A stretch of 64,000 bases of DNA from Algoriphagus winogradskyi (GCF_900182815.1 NZ_FXUA01000001.1:620001-684000); one strand, 5' to 3'; counted from the stretch's first letter, positions 49,905-60,080 are shown. Made by a program: numbers and translations. The notes: generated from the sequence alone by a model not told the origin.

Positions 49905-50119
49905 TTAAATATTTCCCCATAATATCAAATGTTAATTTTTTTATGATTTTTAGTACAAAAGCTTTCAAATCCCAAACTCTTTTTGATTCTTGATTTTGAA
50001 AAAATAGATATTCTTCAACTTAGCTTAGCTGATCTTTACCTTTAGAATTAACCCCGTAAATCTTAAATCCGAAATCATAAGTCACAAATCTTCCCTATTT
50101 TCAGGCAAATTTTTCAATC
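49905..50119. other. AT-rich spacer before proB
   Basis: Together with the transposase leader this makes 340 bases without a gene. I see no gene, no consensus promoter and no hairpin of note in the part after the IS; only AT-rich sequence with a repeated CTTAGCTTAGCT near 50023. Confidence 0.5.
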
Positions 50120-51202
50120 ATGCTAGACAGCAAATTACTTGTAATCAAGATCGGGTCGAATGTACTGACTCAGGAAAATGGACTTCCTGATTTAGATCGC
50201 ATGGAAAAGCTTGTGGCCCAAATCCAAGCGCTAACCTCTCTCGGTAAGAAAGTCGTCTTGGTAAGTTCGGGCGCAGTAGCTTTTGGGAGACAAGCAATTC
50301 CTCTTCCCGAGAAACTCAACCCAGTTTTCAAAAAACAAATCTGGGCTTCCACCGGTCAAATCCGACTCATCAATCAATACCAGAATTTCTTCGAAAAACA
50401 TAAGCAGCCCGTTGCGCAGATCTTGGTGACCAAGGAGGATTTTCGGGATAGAAAGCATTTCTTGAACATGAAAAACTGTGTGCAAGCCTTGCTTTCACAG
50501 GGCATCTTGCCTATTATCAATGAAAATGACACGGTTACCATTACCGAGCTGATGTTCACCGATAACGATGAACTGGCTAGTCTCACCGCTGCGATGATCA
50601 ATGCAGACACCATGATGCTGCTTACGAATGTGGATGGGATTTTCACTGGAAACCCTTCAGATCCCGATTCTCAACTCATAGAAAAAGTAGCTTCTAAAAT
50701 GCCTGAAGTTTCTAACTATATCTCAGCGTCCAAGTCATCTTTTGGCCGGGGTGGAATGCTTACCAAGTATGCCATGGCCAAGAAATCTGCCGATCTGGGC
50801 ATTCAGGTTATAATCGCTAATGGCAAGCGGGAGAATGTATTGGGAGAATTTGCTGACAAAAGCTTGCGATGTACTTGGTTTGAACCTCAAAAAGCAAAAC
50901 ATGGTGCAAAGAAATGGCTGGCCCATGGAGAGCATTACTACGTAGGAGAGATCACAATCAATGAAGGAGCGAAAAGCTCCCTCACGGCAGAGGTAATCCG
51001 CAGTCTCTTGCCAATTGGAATTATTAAACTTGAAGGAGAGTTTTCCAAAGGAGATATACTTCTGATCAGAGACGAAACAGGTCATAAAATCGGCCTGGGG
51101 AGAGCAGAGTATTCCTCCAAAGTAGCCAATGAACGCATTGGCCAAAAGAACCAAAAAGCATTAATACACTACGATTACCTCTATATTTTCGATCATGACT
51201 GA
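50120..51202 (+). CDS. proB: Glutamate 5-kinase
   Basis: Phosphorylates glutamate to gamma-glutamyl phosphate, first step of proline synthesis, usually feedback-inhibited by proline; cytoplasmic. The 360-residue protein has an amino-acid kinase domain ([126 protein letters not shown]) and a C-terminal PUA domain (residues about 270-360, [24 protein letters not shown]). Operon with proA (8-base overlap). Confidence 0.97.
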   Translation: MLDSKLLVIKIGSNVLTQENGLPDLDRMEKLVAQIQALTSLGKKVVLVSSGAVAFGRQAIPLPEKLNPVFKKQIWASTGQIRLINQYQNFFEKHKQPVAQILVTKEDFRDRKHFLNMKNCVQALLSQGILPIINENDTVTITELMFTDNDELASLTAAMINADTMMLLTNVDGIFTGNPSDPDSQLIEKVASKMPEVSNYISASKSSFGRGGMLTKYAMAKKSADLGIQVIIANGKRENVLGEFADKSLRCTWFEPQKAKHGAKKWLAHGEHYYVGEITINEGAKSSLTAEVIRSLLPIGIIKLEGEFSKGDILLIRDETGHKIGLGRAEYSSKVANERIGQKNQKALIHYDYLYIFDHD

Positions 51203-52436
51203 GTACCAAGATATTTTTGAAGGAGTAAAAAAAGGAGCTAGAAAACTGACTGGACTCAGTAATGAGAAGGTAAATCAGGTTCTGCACAATCTGGCAATTT
51301 TGGCAGTTGAAAACACTTACTTCCTTTTGGAAGAAAACCAGAAAGATCTGGATCTCATGGAGCCAGACAATCCCATGTATGATAGGCTTTTGCTGACAGA
51401 AGAACGAATTCAAACTATCGCTGGGGAAATCATTCAGGTGAGTGCATTACCAAGTCCGCTTCATCATGTCTTGGAAAGTAAAACCCTTGAAAATGGACTT
51501 TCTCTGAAAAAAACTACCGTACCTCTTGGGGTGATCGGGATCATTTACGAGGCTAGACCCAATGTAACTTTTGATGTATTTACACTGGCTCTCAAATCAG
51601 GAAATGGATTGGTACTGAAAGGTGGTTCGGATGCTGATCATTCCAACCGAGCAATCATGAGTTTGATCCATCAAGTGTTAGAACTCAATGAGCTGCCAAC
51701 TGAAGCATTCCAGCTTTTACCTGCGGAAAGAACAGCCACGAAAGCACTCTTGGAAGCAGTTGGTTTTGTCGACGTCATTATTCCACGGGGATCTCAGGGC
51801 TTGATCAATTTTGTCAGAGAAAATGCAAAAGTGCCAGTGATCGAAACTGGAGCCGGCATCGTGCATACTTATGTCGATGAATCCGCGGATTTGGAAAAAG
51901 CGAAAGAGATTGCCTATAATTCAAAAACCCGTAGACCAAGTGTATGTAATTCTCTGGATTGTCTAATAATTCATGAAGCAAAATTGTCCGTTTTAAATGA
52001 CTTGATTCAGCCGATGTTGGAAAGCAAGGTTCAGGTTTTTGCAGATGAAAAGGCTTATGCAGCTCTAGATTCCCACGAATTGATTTCAAAAGCTGATGAG
52101 TCTCACTTTGGAACAGAATTCTTAGGGCTGAAATTAGCCATCAAAACTGTGGCAAATCTGGATGAAGCCTTAGATCATATTGCTATCTATTCTTCAAAGC
52201 ATTCTGAAGCTATAGTTGCTGAAAACCAGGAGACTCTTGATCGCTTTTTACTGGAAGTGGATGCAGCGGCAGTTTATGCAAATGCCTCCACAGCTTTCAC
52301 TGATGGAGCTCAATTTGGTTTGGGTGCAGAAATCGGCATAAGTACCCAAAAGCTCCACGCCCGTGGACCTATGGCGCTGAAAGAGCTTTGTAGCTATAAG
52401 TGGATCGTGAGAGGAAATGGACAGGTCAGAAAGTAG
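51195..52436 (+). CDS. proA: Gamma-glutamyl phosphate reductase (glutamate-5-semialdehyde dehydrogenase)
   Basis: Second proline-synthesis enzyme, NADPH-dependent reduction of the ProB product to glutamate 5-semialdehyde. The 413-residue protein has the ALDH-type fold with [76 protein letters not shown] and the catalytic cysteine in [19 protein letters not shown], and the end [43 protein letters not shown]. Overlaps proB by 8 bases, so coupled translation is likely. proC is not in the window. Confidence 0.97.
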   Translation: MTEYQDIFEGVKKGARKLTGLSNEKVNQVLHNLAILAVENTYFLLEENQKDLDLMEPDNPMYDRLLLTEERIQTIAGEIIQVSALPSPLHHVLESKTLENGLSLKKTTVPLGVIGIIYEARPNVTFDVFTLALKSGNGLVLKGGSDADHSNRAIMSLIHQVLELNELPTEAFQLLPAERTATKALLEAVGFVDVIIPRGSQGLINFVRENAKVPVIETGAGIVHTYVDESADLEKAKEIAYNSKTRRPSVCNSLDCLIIHEAKLSVLNDLIQPMLESKVQVFADEKAYAALDSHELISKADESHFGTEFLGLKLAIKTVANLDEALDHIAIYSSKHSEAIVAENQETLDRFLLEVDAAAVYANASTAFTDGAQFGLGAEIGISTQKLHARGPMALKELCSYKWIVRGNGQVRK

Positions 52437-52531
52437 TTCGCAGTTTTCAGTGGTCAGTTTTGAGTTTATAGCCCTTCCCTTTTCTTTATGGAAAGATTGA
52501 AAAATTGGCCGGAAATGTCCTTTGAGGTGTA

Positions 52532-52614
52532 ATCCCAAACGCCAGAGGGTTTGGGATCTCCTCGAAGGTCTTCTACTCGAAAACCTTCGAGGTTAGAAAA
52601 AAACCTCAAAGGTT
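52532..52614. repeat. Array of palindromes after proBA
   Basis: Four hairpin units in 83 bases: ATCCCAAAC/GTTTGGGAT (52532-52557), CCTCGAAGGT/ACCTTCGAGG (52560-52592), AACCTTCGAGGTT (52582-52594) and AACCTCAAAGGTT (52602-52614). Units share the AACCT...AGGTT theme and look like an intergenic palindrome cluster (REP-like). It may also end proBA transcription, though no T-run follows. Confidence 0.6.
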
Positions 52615-52675
52615 ACCCTGCGGTACAGTAGATTTCCCTTAATTTCGCATCAACCCATCAAAATCAAATATTCCC

Positions 52676-53233
52676 TTGAAACGTCTCGCAATCTTAGCTT
52701 CAGGATCTGGTAGTAATGCTGAAAAAATCATGGAGCATTTCCAGAATTCAAAAATTGCAGAAATAGCATTGGTTGCTTCAAATAAGTCAGATGCTTTTGT
52801 GTTGGAGCGGGCAAAGAAATTCGACGTTCCTACTTTTACTTTTTCCAGAAAAGAAATGGACGCTGGTGTTCTGCTTGAGAAATTACAGGAAGAAAACATT
52901 GACTGGGTGATTTTGGCAGGCTTTTTACTGAAAATCCCGGTTGAGTTAACCAGAGCTTTCCCTGATCGAATGGTGAATATTCACCCTGCTCTTTTACCCA
53001 AATACGGAGGAAAAGGCATGTATGGAAGTTTTGTCCACGAAGCTGTAAAAGCTGCTGGAGATACAGAAACAGGCATCACCATTCATCTTGTCAATGAAAA
53101 CTACGACGAGGGAAGAATCGTGTTTCAGGCTTCTACCCCACTCACTTCAGAGGACACACCAGATTCAATAGCTCAGAAAGTGCATGCATTGGAGCATAAG
53201 CACTTCCCTGAGGTGATTGAAGGGTTATTGTGA
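52676..53233 (+). CDS. purN: Phosphoribosylglycinamide formyltransferase
   Basis: Transfers a formyl group from 10-formyltetrahydrofolate to GAR in purine synthesis. The 185-residue protein has the family signature RLAILASGSGSNAEKIMEHF at the start, VILAGFLLKIPVELTRAF and VNIHPALLPKYGGKGMYGSFVHEAV with catalytic Asn and His, and DTETGITIHLVNENYDEGRIVFQ with catalytic Asp. The gene starts with TTG (52676): no ATG lies upstream in frame and the next ATG would delete the nucleotide-binding loop. Palindromes precede it. Confidence 0.94.
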   Translation: MKRLAILASGSGSNAEKIMEHFQNSKIAEIALVASNKSDAFVLERAKKFDVPTFTFSRKEMDAGVLLEKLQEENIDWVILAGFLLKIPVELTRAFPDRMVNIHPALLPKYGGKGMYGSFVHEAVKAAGDTETGITIHLVNENYDEGRIVFQASTPLTSEDTPDSIAQKVHALEHKHFPEVIEGLL

Positions 53234-53317
53234 CATATAACAACTTATAAACACATCAAAATCATTAACAAGTGAAGTGAGGTATTAAAGCGAAAATCAA
53301 ATTTATATTCTCACCTA

Positions 53318-53599
53318 TCACCTTACCTGCATCCACTTTTTACTCTCCCGATCCACAAAGGTGATCGGCACAAACTTATCCGTAGGAGCACCGATAAAAT
53401 AAACGGTCCAGTTTGGATCATGTTTAGTGAGCATTTCGGAGATACAGTCTGCTCTGTGAGCAGTAGGATTCAGACAATCATCCCAATAGAATAATTCTAC
53501 TTTGTAATGAAGTGACTTCACTTCATTATTGATGATCACCTGGATGTCTATATTTTGTTTGCCAGGTAGATTCGGGATAGGAATGGCGATGTGACTCAT
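53318..53599 (-). CDS. Small conserved-looking hypothetical protein (93 residues)
   Basis: Not recognised. The frame is clean, without a signal peptide or membrane helix; composition is mixed with many aspartate, histidine and two cysteines (DDCLNP, HRADCISEML). It has an intact start and stop and codon usage like its neighbours. It stands alone between purN and the hybrid sensor gene. Confidence 0.45.
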   Translation of the reverse strand: MSHIAIPIPNLPGKQNIDIQVIINNEVKSLHYKVELFYWDDCLNPTAHRADCISEMLTKHDPNWTVYFIGAPTDKFVPITFVDRESKKWMQVR

Positions 53600-53825
53600 G
53601 TGTTTGTGTGTTTTGGGTAAGGATTAATTCATGAATTGAGGTTGTAAAGTGAAAGCTGGTTTTTCTAAGATTTTAAAATATTGCGGTTTAGAGCAGATTC
53701 TTGATTAGGAAATATCGGGTTCTAGAACCTTCTACGCACCACTTCCTATGACCACTATTGTGCCAGCTAGAATAGCCTAAAACAGACAGTTTGGAAGTTC
53801 AAGCGGCTAAAGGCACTTAAGTCTT

Positions 53826-53841
53826 CGAACAAAATTGTTCG
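53826..53841. promoter_or_regulatory. Palindrome before the hybrid two-component gene
   Basis: CGAACAAAATTGTTCG is a 7-bp inverted repeat with a 2-base centre, 54 bases before the start codon. GGTTCTAGAACC (53718-53729) and AATTCATGAATT (near 53627) are further palindromes in the same 295-base spacer. Confidence 0.4.
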
Positions 53842-53894
53842 CAAATGGGCAAACAGCAGTTAACGTATTCTGCAAAAGATCAGTATCTTGAATC

Positions 53895-56800
53895 ATGTTT
53901 TTTCAACGCTACTGGGTATTATTTTTAAAAAACCGGATTGGATTGAATCTAATCAGCAAGGAATTTCACGACTACTATTTAAGGTTTTTGGCAATACTTA
54001 TTCTAGGTGTTTTTTATTCTAATTCTAATGCACAAACATCAACTACAAGAATCAAGTACTTCGGTCTAGAGGATGGGATTTCACAAGTTTCTATCAATGA
54101 CCTGATACAAGATAAAAGGGGCTTTGTGTGGATTGCTACTCAGGATGGGTTGAACCGCTTCGATGGCAAAGAATTCAAAGTTTACAAATACAGCGAAATA
54201 GATTCAACCACGATTCATGGGAACTACACCAACAAAATCTTTGAAGATACTTCAGGTAAAATCTGGATAGGAACGATCGGAAATGGGCTGAGTTATTATG
54301 AACCTGACCAAGATCGTTTTCATCGTATCACATTAGCGAATTCTACAGATAAAAATGAAATCATCTCCTCTCTACTAAACGATCAAGATGGGAATCTGTG
54401 GGTAGCATCGAGCATCTCTGGACTTCATCAACTATCAAATAAAACTGATAAACAGAGTGCTTTTTTCAAAAACAAACCACTGACTACATTGTCTTTGGAC
54501 AAAAAAAACACACTCTGGATAGGCTCCCAAAATGGAGAAATTTTCAACATAGACCCTACCAACACTAATTCATTTGATGAAGCCCCTGAATTCCTTGTGC
54601 AAGGTCAAGTAAAAGCACTTTACCCAACAGATCAACAGTTGCTAGTAGGAAGTGATTTTGGTTTGTTTATTTATGATTATGCAAAAAAAACTGCCCAGTT
54701 CTTCAACCTCGCCGAATCATCCTCAGCTCCTACCAGACATGTCAACTCATTCTTGAAAGAGAATGATTCAGAAGTATGGGTAGCCACTGGAAGTGGGCTT
54801 TACCTCTTCAATTGGAAAACTAAATCTATTCGAAGAAAAATCCTGAAAGATGATAATCAAAAAATTAGCCTAAGCAATGGCACTGTACAGTCCTTGCTGA
54901 GAATTTCGGATGAACAAATCCTCGTAGGGACGGCGAATTCATTGAATCAGTTGGATTTTTCAGAACCTTATTTTAAAAATATATCCAAGGATCTGAAAGG
55001 GGACCACTTATTAAATGACAACGTAATCTTTTCGATTTTTCGGGATGGGACGGACCTTTGGATAGGTACTTCCGATGGTGGGCTTAATTTGATCAGAGAA
55101 GGAAAAAGTTTCGCTTTTACTGAAAACCAAAATGATTCCTATAGCATTTCTGGGTCAGTAGTTCGGGCAATTCTCAAAGATCAAAAAAACAATAGGTTGT
55201 GGCTAGCTACTACCCGAGGTTTGAATATGATCAACCTAGAAACTTTTAATCCTACTAATCCCAAATTTCACGTATTCCAATTCGATCCTGAAAATGGGAA
55301 TAGCATAAGCGATGATTTCCTAAAGGACCTGGCGCTAGACGCGAATCAAAACCTATGGGGAGCCACCAATGGAAAAGGGATTTTCCGGCTGGAATTCGAC
55401 AATGAAAATAAGTATCAGGTCACAAGAATTAGCAAAAGCACTTCTGATGGCAATTCCTTGATCAACGACGTCGCTCATTGCATACGAGTAGACAACAAAG
55501 GGAACATCTGGGTAGGCACTCAAGCCGGGCTCTCCAAACTTAGCTTTGATGGCCCAGACTATACAAAGCCTGTTTTTGATAACTACTCTAGACTAAATGG
55601 GGAGGATATGGCACTCTCCCATAATTCAGTTTACGACATCTTGTTTGACCAAAGCGATCGAATCTGGCTCGGTACTAGACATGGGTTAAATTTATTCTTG
55701 GGAGACAATAAATTTAAATCCTGGACGGAAAGTCAGCAATTTCCAAATGCTATTATTTACAGTGTTCAGGACGATGAAAATGGAGATCTTTGGCTTGGAA
55801 CGAACAACGGAATTGTGAAATTTGAACCTGAATCAGAGACCTTTACACATTATGGAGTTGAAGATGGCATCCAAAGCAAGGAATTTGATATCCACGCCAA
55901 ATTCAAGGATAAAAGTGGGAAAATTTACCTAGGAGGCATAAGCGGAGTCAGTTATTTTCATCCAGCAGACCTGCTGAATATTGATCACCCAAAACCTCTT
56001 TATTTCTCAGAACTAAGAATCAAAGATGAAACCATAAAAACCAAAAGTGCACCTGATAATATCTTGCAAAAATCGCTTCTAAACACTTCCAGTCTCACGT
56101 TCACCAATAACCAGTTTCCTTTTTTTCTCCAATTCTCTTCCTTGGACTTTCGGATGAATAAAAAGGTAGAATATGGCTACAAGTTGTTGCCAAACAATGA
56201 GGATTGGAATATGCTTAAAGATCCGGAAGTCCAATTTCTTAATCTTCCCTCAGGCACGCACACTTTATTGGTGAATGGATTTGCGAGAGGGAAAGAGTGG
56301 GATCAGCTGCCATTGGAGATCAGCTTAATCATCCTGCCACCATGGTGGGCCTCTTGGTGGGCTAATATGTTGTATATCATCAGCATCGCACTACTCATCT
56401 ATTGGGTATATCACTTCCAACTTTCTCGCAAATTAGCATTGGCAGAAAGCTTAAGACTAAAGGAGGTGAATCAACTTAAGAGCAGTTTGTACACAAATAT
56501 CACCCATGAGTTCCGAACTCCTCTAACCGTGATATTAGGGATGGTCGACACCATTAAGACCAATTTGGATGACAAGGAATCCAACTCAACAGACCGACCG
56601 CTGGCGATGATCGAGCGCAACGGGAAAAAATTACTCAAGCTCGTAAACGAATTGCTGGCTACTGCTAAGGCAGAAAGTGGAGAAATGGGTTTGACCTTGA
56701 TCCAAACTGATGTAGTTCCATTTGTTAAATACATTTGCGAAAGCTTTCAATCCCTCTCAGCAAAGTCAGACATTCAGCTTACAGTGTATTCGGAGGTTGA

Positions 56801-58022
56801 TCATCTAGAGATGGATTTTGACCCAGAAAAACTTTCTGCAATCATCTCCAACCTCATTTCCAATGCCATCAAATTCACCCTTCCAAATGGGAAAATTCTG
56901 GTGCATATGAAGGTGGAAAATAGGAGTGGAAAGCAGTCCTTTTTCGTCAAAGTAAAGGATAATGGAATCGGGATTCCAGCAGAAACCATCCCGCATATTT
57001 TTGATCGTTTCTATCAAGTAGATCACTCCTCTTCTCGCATCGGCGAAGGAACTGGAATAGGTCTTTCACTGACCAACGAATTTGTAACCATGCTGGAAGG
57101 CACTATTTCTGTGAAAAGTGAACTGGAAAAAGGCAGTGAATTTACGGTGCAAATTCCTATTAGCAGAAAAGCCAAATTTGCTACCGAGGTAGATATGGAT
57201 GAGATTCCTTCAGACTATTTAGCCTCTGAAGATTCAGCTCATTTTGAAATTATAACAACTCATGAAGAATCTGATCTGCCACTTGTACTGATCATCGAGG
57301 ACAACATGGACGTTGCCTACTACCTGAAGTCATGTCTCGGTGAAAAGTATGAGCTTGTGCATGGACTCAATGGTGAAGAGGGAATAAACTTAGCTTTTGA
57401 GAGGGTTCCAGATATCATTATTTGTGATCTCATGATGCCAGGCAGAAGTGGCTATGAAGTCTGTGATGCATTGAAATCTGACGAGAGAACGGATCATATT
57501 CCTATTATTATCCTGACCGCCAAAGCCACTGCCAAAGACCGGATTACTGGACTCTCACATGGAGCGGATGCCTACTTGTCCAAGCCGTTTAATAAGGCGG
57601 AGCTTTTCACAAGGATAGAACAGTTGATTTTGCTGAGAAGAAAAATGGCTCAGAAATTCCGGCACGAGGAATTAAGTGGAGTGCTAGCCATCAAAAGTGA
57701 AACCCCAGAGGCAAAATTCCTCAAACGAACTATTGCAATCATCCGCAAGGAGCTCGATGATCCAGCTTTTTCATCCAAGCATTTGGCATTTCGCCTGAAC
57801 ATGAGTGATTCGCAGGTATACCGTAAACTGAAAGCCATTTCCGGGAAATCCACCGCGATTTTTATTCGCTCTATTCGTCTTCAGCAAGCAAAAGAATTAC
57901 TTCAAATGAGTGATAAAACTATTTCGGAAGTGGCCTATGAAGTAGGTTTTAACGATCCTTCCTGGTTTAGCAGAGCATTCAAGGAAGAATTTGGATTTGC
58001 TCCCAGTACAATACATAAGTAA
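53895..58022 (+). CDS. Hybrid two-component system sensor/regulator (HTCS) with AraC output
   Basis: A 1375-residue one-protein signalling chain of the Bacteroidota HTCS type. Order: short N-terminus with a hydrophobic segment (about 28-46); about 14 two-component regulator propeller repeats (for example GFVWIATQDGLNRFDGKEF, GKIWIGTIGNGLSYYEPD, IWVGTQAGLSKLSFDG) to about 720; Y_Y_Y domain (about 735-800); membrane helix near 820; kinase with H-box LYTNITHEFRTPLTVILGM (His871) and HATPase (NAIKFTLPNG, GEGTGIGLSLTNEF); receiver (Asp1178 in IIICDLMMPGRSGYE, Lys in YLSKPF); AraC helix-turn-helix at the end (IRLQQAKELLQMSDKTISEVAYEVGFNDPSWFSRAFKEEFGFAPS). HTCS normally bind a glycan fragment in the periplasm and control a nearby polysaccharide locus; none lies directly beside it here. 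Confidence 0.95.
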   Translation: MFFQRYWVLFLKNRIGLNLISKEFHDYYLRFLAILILGVFYSNSNAQTSTTRIKYFGLEDGISQVSINDLIQDKRGFVWIATQDGLNRFDGKEFKVYKYSEIDSTTIHGNYTNKIFEDTSGKIWIGTIGNGLSYYEPDQDRFHRITLANSTDKNEIISSLLNDQDGNLWVASSISGLHQLSNKTDKQSAFFKNKPLTTLSLDKKNTLWIGSQNGEIFNIDPTNTNSFDEAPEFLVQGQVKALYPTDQQLLVGSDFGLFIYDYAKKTAQFFNLAESSSAPTRHVNSFLKENDSEVWVATGSGLYLFNWKTKSIRRKILKDDNQKISLSNGTVQSLLRISDEQILVGTANSLNQLDFSEPYFKNISKDLKGDHLLNDNVIFSIFRDGTDLWIGTSDGGLNLIREGKSFAFTENQNDSYSISGSVVRAILKDQKNNRLWLATTRGLNMINLETFNPTNPKFHVFQFDPENGNSISDDFLKDLALDANQNLWGATNGKGIFRLEFDNENKYQVTRISKSTSDGNSLINDVAHCIRVDNKGNIWVGTQAGLSKLSFDGPDYTKPVFDNYSRLNGEDMALSHNSVYDILFDQSDRIWLGTRHGLNLFLGDNKFKSWTESQQFPNAIIYSVQDDENGDLWLGTNNGIVKFEPESETFTHYGVEDGIQSKEFDIHAKFKDKSGKIYLGGISGVSYFHPADLLNIDHPKPLYFSELRIKDETIKTKSAPDNILQKSLLNTSSLTFTNNQFPFFLQFSSLDFRMNKKVEYGYKLLPNNEDWNMLKDPEVQFLNLPSGTHTLLVNGFARGKEWDQLPLEISLIILPPWWASWWANMLYIISIALLIYWVYHFQLSRKLALAESLRLKEVNQLKSSLYTNITHEFRTPLTVILGMVDTIKTNLDDKESNSTDRPLAMIERNGKKLLKLVNELLATAKAESGEMGLTLIQTDVVPFVKYICESFQSLSAKSDIQLTVYSEVDHLEMDFDPEKLSAIISNLISNAIKFTLPNGKILVHMKVENRSGKQSFFVKVKDNGIGIPAETIPHIFDRFYQVDHSSSRIGEGTGIGLSLTNEFVTMLEGTISVKSELEKGSEFTVQIPISRKAKFATEVDMDEIPSDYLASEDSAHFEIITTHEESDLPLVLIIEDNMDVAYYLKSCLGEKYELVHGLNGEEGINLAFERVPDIIICDLMMPGRSGYEVCDALKSDERTDHIPIIILTAKATAKDRITGLSHGADAYLSKPFNKAELFTRIEQLILLRRKMAQKFRHEELSGVLAIKSETPEAKFLKRTIAIIRKELDDPAFSSKHLAFRLNMSDSQVYRKLKAISGKSTAIFIRSIRLQQAKELLQMSDKTISEVAYEVGFNDPSWFSRAFKEEFGFAPSTIHK

Positions 58023-58327
58023 TTTTTTATCAGTTAGTTAAACCAATACCGGTCACCATTTTTGAAAGAATGGTACAAGCTATTTTTTGTATTTGAACAA
58101 TAGGTTCAAGCAGTTGCAGAAATACTGAATGTAACTAGAGCTCAGATTTTTTAGAATTGCACAGTAATAAATTGGCACCTCACTCAGTCTGGAATTGAAG
58201 TGAAATAAAGTATCCTTTTAGTGGATACTTCAACCTACAAATTTTTCAAAACAGTAATTCCTATTATTAAAATTTGAAATAGCCCCAAAAAATAAACCAA
58301 ACCTTTTCCCACAATTAATACAATATC
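58023..58327. other. Spacer with a perfect hairpin before the exported pair
   Basis: 305 bases without a gene. AAGTATCC (58208-58215) and GGATACTT (58223-58230) form a perfect 8-bp stem with a 7-base loop, about 98 bases before the next start. The rest is AT-rich and shows no complete TTTG/TAnnTTTG promoter. Confidence 0.5.
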
Positions 58328-59008
58328 ATGAAAAACAACGACGCTAATTCAAGACGAAAATTCATGGGTTCAGTACTCCTAGGAGCTACTTCAGGAACTC
58401 TTGCCATGATCACAAATCCACTAGTTGCTGACAATTCTGCTTTTGATGAAAGACGAATGTCTGACGCAGAAGAGTGGTTCAAAAAAATTAAAGGTAGCCA
58501 TCGTATTGTCTATGATGGATCTACTCCTCATGACGGTTTTCCGATTATCTGGAACTGGGCTTTTTATTTAAGTAATAATGAGACTGGCTCTAGTGATAGT
58601 GACATCACTGCGATGACAGTGCTTCGTCATAATGCAATACCGTTTGCCCTCAAATCCAGCATATGGAAAAAATACAAGTTAGGAGAAGTCTTTGGTGTAA
58701 ATGACAATTCCACCAAAGCTGCCTCATTGAGAAATCCATATTACGAGCCACAGGAAGGTGATTTTCCAATGCCTGTAATCCAAGGTATAAAGGACATGCA
58801 AGCACGGGGTGCTATGTTTTGTGTATGCAATTTGGCACTTTCTGTTTATAGCGGAGCTGTTGCTCAGCAAATGGGGCTTGATGCCACAGAAGTTTATAAG
58901 GAATGGGTAGCTGCCGTTCAGCCGGGAATTCAAATCGTTCCATCTGGTGTTTGGGCACTGGGAAGAGCACAGGAAAATGGTTGCGGGTACATTTTCGCCA
59001 GCAATTAA
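58328..59008 (+). CDS. Exported protein with twin-arginine-type signal, DsrE-like
   Basis: A 226-residue protein with a twin-arginine-type leader NSRRKFMGSVLLGATSGTLAM. The mature region (from about 45) resembles exported DsrE-type proteins: ITAMTVLRHNAIPFALKSSIWKKYKLGE, and MQARGAMFCVCNLALSVYSGAVAQQMG with two cysteines (CVC) where DsrE proteins hold reactive thiols. Family call is by pattern. It is followed after one base by a second small DsrE-family gene, so the two may form a complex, as DsrE-type proteins do in sulfur transfer. Confidence 0.65.
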   Translation: MKNNDANSRRKFMGSVLLGATSGTLAMITNPLVADNSAFDERRMSDAEEWFKKIKGSHRIVYDGSTPHDGFPIIWNWAFYLSNNETGSSDSDITAMTVLRHNAIPFALKSSIWKKYKLGEVFGVNDNSTKAASLRNPYYEPQEGDFPMPVIQGIKDMQARGAMFCVCNLALSVYSGAVAQQMGLDATEVYKEWVAAVQPGIQIVPSGVWALGRAQENGCGYIFASN

Positions 59009-59009
59009 A

Positions 59010-59423
59010 ATGAAAAGACACCTAATTATTGCATTAGCCTTGTTAATAACTACAATGGCTAATGCTCAAAAAACACCTGTAAAAGCAGTGTTTGACGTAT
59101 CAAGTTCGAATGAAGACCTGCATGAAACCGTAGTTCGGCATATAGGATTGATGGCTAAAGCTTATCCTGATTCTGAATTTGAATTGGTAGCTTATGGTGG
59201 AGCTTATGCCATGCTCGTCGACGGTATTTCTACAGTAAAGTCGGGAATATCTGAGATTACAAAGATGGATAACGTATCAGTAGTGGTTTGTCAGGTTGCT
59301 TTAGAAAAGCATGGCAAAAACAAATCTGACCTTATTCCTGGAGTAGGCTCTGTTCCCGATGGAATCTATGAGCTACTTCTGAGACAGCAAGAAGGTTGGG
59401 GCTATATCAAGGAGATGAAGTGA
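59010..59423 (+). CDS. Exported DsrE family protein
   Basis: A 137-residue protein with signal peptide MKRHLIIALALLITTMANAQ and a DsrE/DsrF-like domain: AVFDVSSSNEDLHETVVRHIGLMAKAYPDSEFELVAYGGAYAMLVDG, then MDNVSVVVCQVALEKHGKNKSDLIPGVGSVPDGIYELLLRQQEGWGYIK, with one cysteine at the site where such proteins carry persulfide or thiol chemistry. ATG at 59010 starts one base after the previous gene's stop; a longer frame would begin inside that gene. Function unknown. Confidence 0.8.
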   Translation: MKRHLIIALALLITTMANAQKTPVKAVFDVSSSNEDLHETVVRHIGLMAKAYPDSEFELVAYGGAYAMLVDGISTVKSGISEITKMDNVSVVVCQVALEKHGKNKSDLIPGVGSVPDGIYELLLRQQEGWGYIKEMK

Positions 59424-59570
59424 GCACTGAAATCATTTAACAAGAACCTTGAAATTGTGATTATCGCCCGTTGTGAACTCAAAAACCTAAAACTTATTAT
59501 TCTGGGAAAAAGAAAAAAAATTGACTCTTTTCAAATAACTTATAGAGTTTAAGGCAAACCAGACACAATT

Positions 59571-59936
59571 ATGAGCAGCACCAGTCACCACGATGAGAAA
59601 ATTGCGAAAATGACTTTCTCTTCGGTCTATCCACATTATGTCACCAAAGTGGAGCGAAAAGGAAGGACCAAAGCCGAATTGCATGAGGTCATTACTTGGC
59701 TAACTGGTTTTGATGAACAAGGCATTCAAAACCAAATCGAAGTAAAATCAACTTTTGAGCAATTCTTTGCGGAAGCAAAACTCAACCCTAATGCCAGCCT
59801 AATCACTGGCTCCATCTGTGGCTATAAAGTTCAGGAAATCGAAAATACGCTTACTCAGAAAGTACGCTACCTTGACAAGATCGTAGATGAATTGGCGAAG
59901 GGGAGAAAAATGGAAAAGATACTGAGGAAAGCTTAA
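59571..59936 (+). CDS. DUF2200 family protein
   Basis: A 121-residue cytoplasmic protein of the uncharacterised DUF2200 family, recognised by [44 protein letters not shown] and [46 protein letters not shown]. Members are small helical proteins of unknown role. Monocistronic by spacing. Confidence 0.85.
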   Translation: MSSTSHHDEKIAKMTFSSVYPHYVTKVERKGRTKAELHEVITWLTGFDEQGIQNQIEVKSTFEQFFAEAKLNPNASLITGSICGYKVQEIENTLTQKVRYLDKIVDELAKGRKMEKILRKA

Positions 59937-60080
59937 AATAAAATCTTCACCTTGCTTCGTATCATCACAAACCGAAGTAATCCTAGGAAAGTTTGCCGTT
60001 CGTGATGACACAAACGGCGGCTTGAAAGTTAAGCTGCAAGTTTCTATGGTAGCAAAGTCTTAACTCTAATCCTTGGTTTT

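Noticed and set aside
54061-56000. Tandem similar segments in the hybrid sensor as a DNA repeat array
   Set aside because: They are diverged propeller repeats at the protein level, not DNA repeats.
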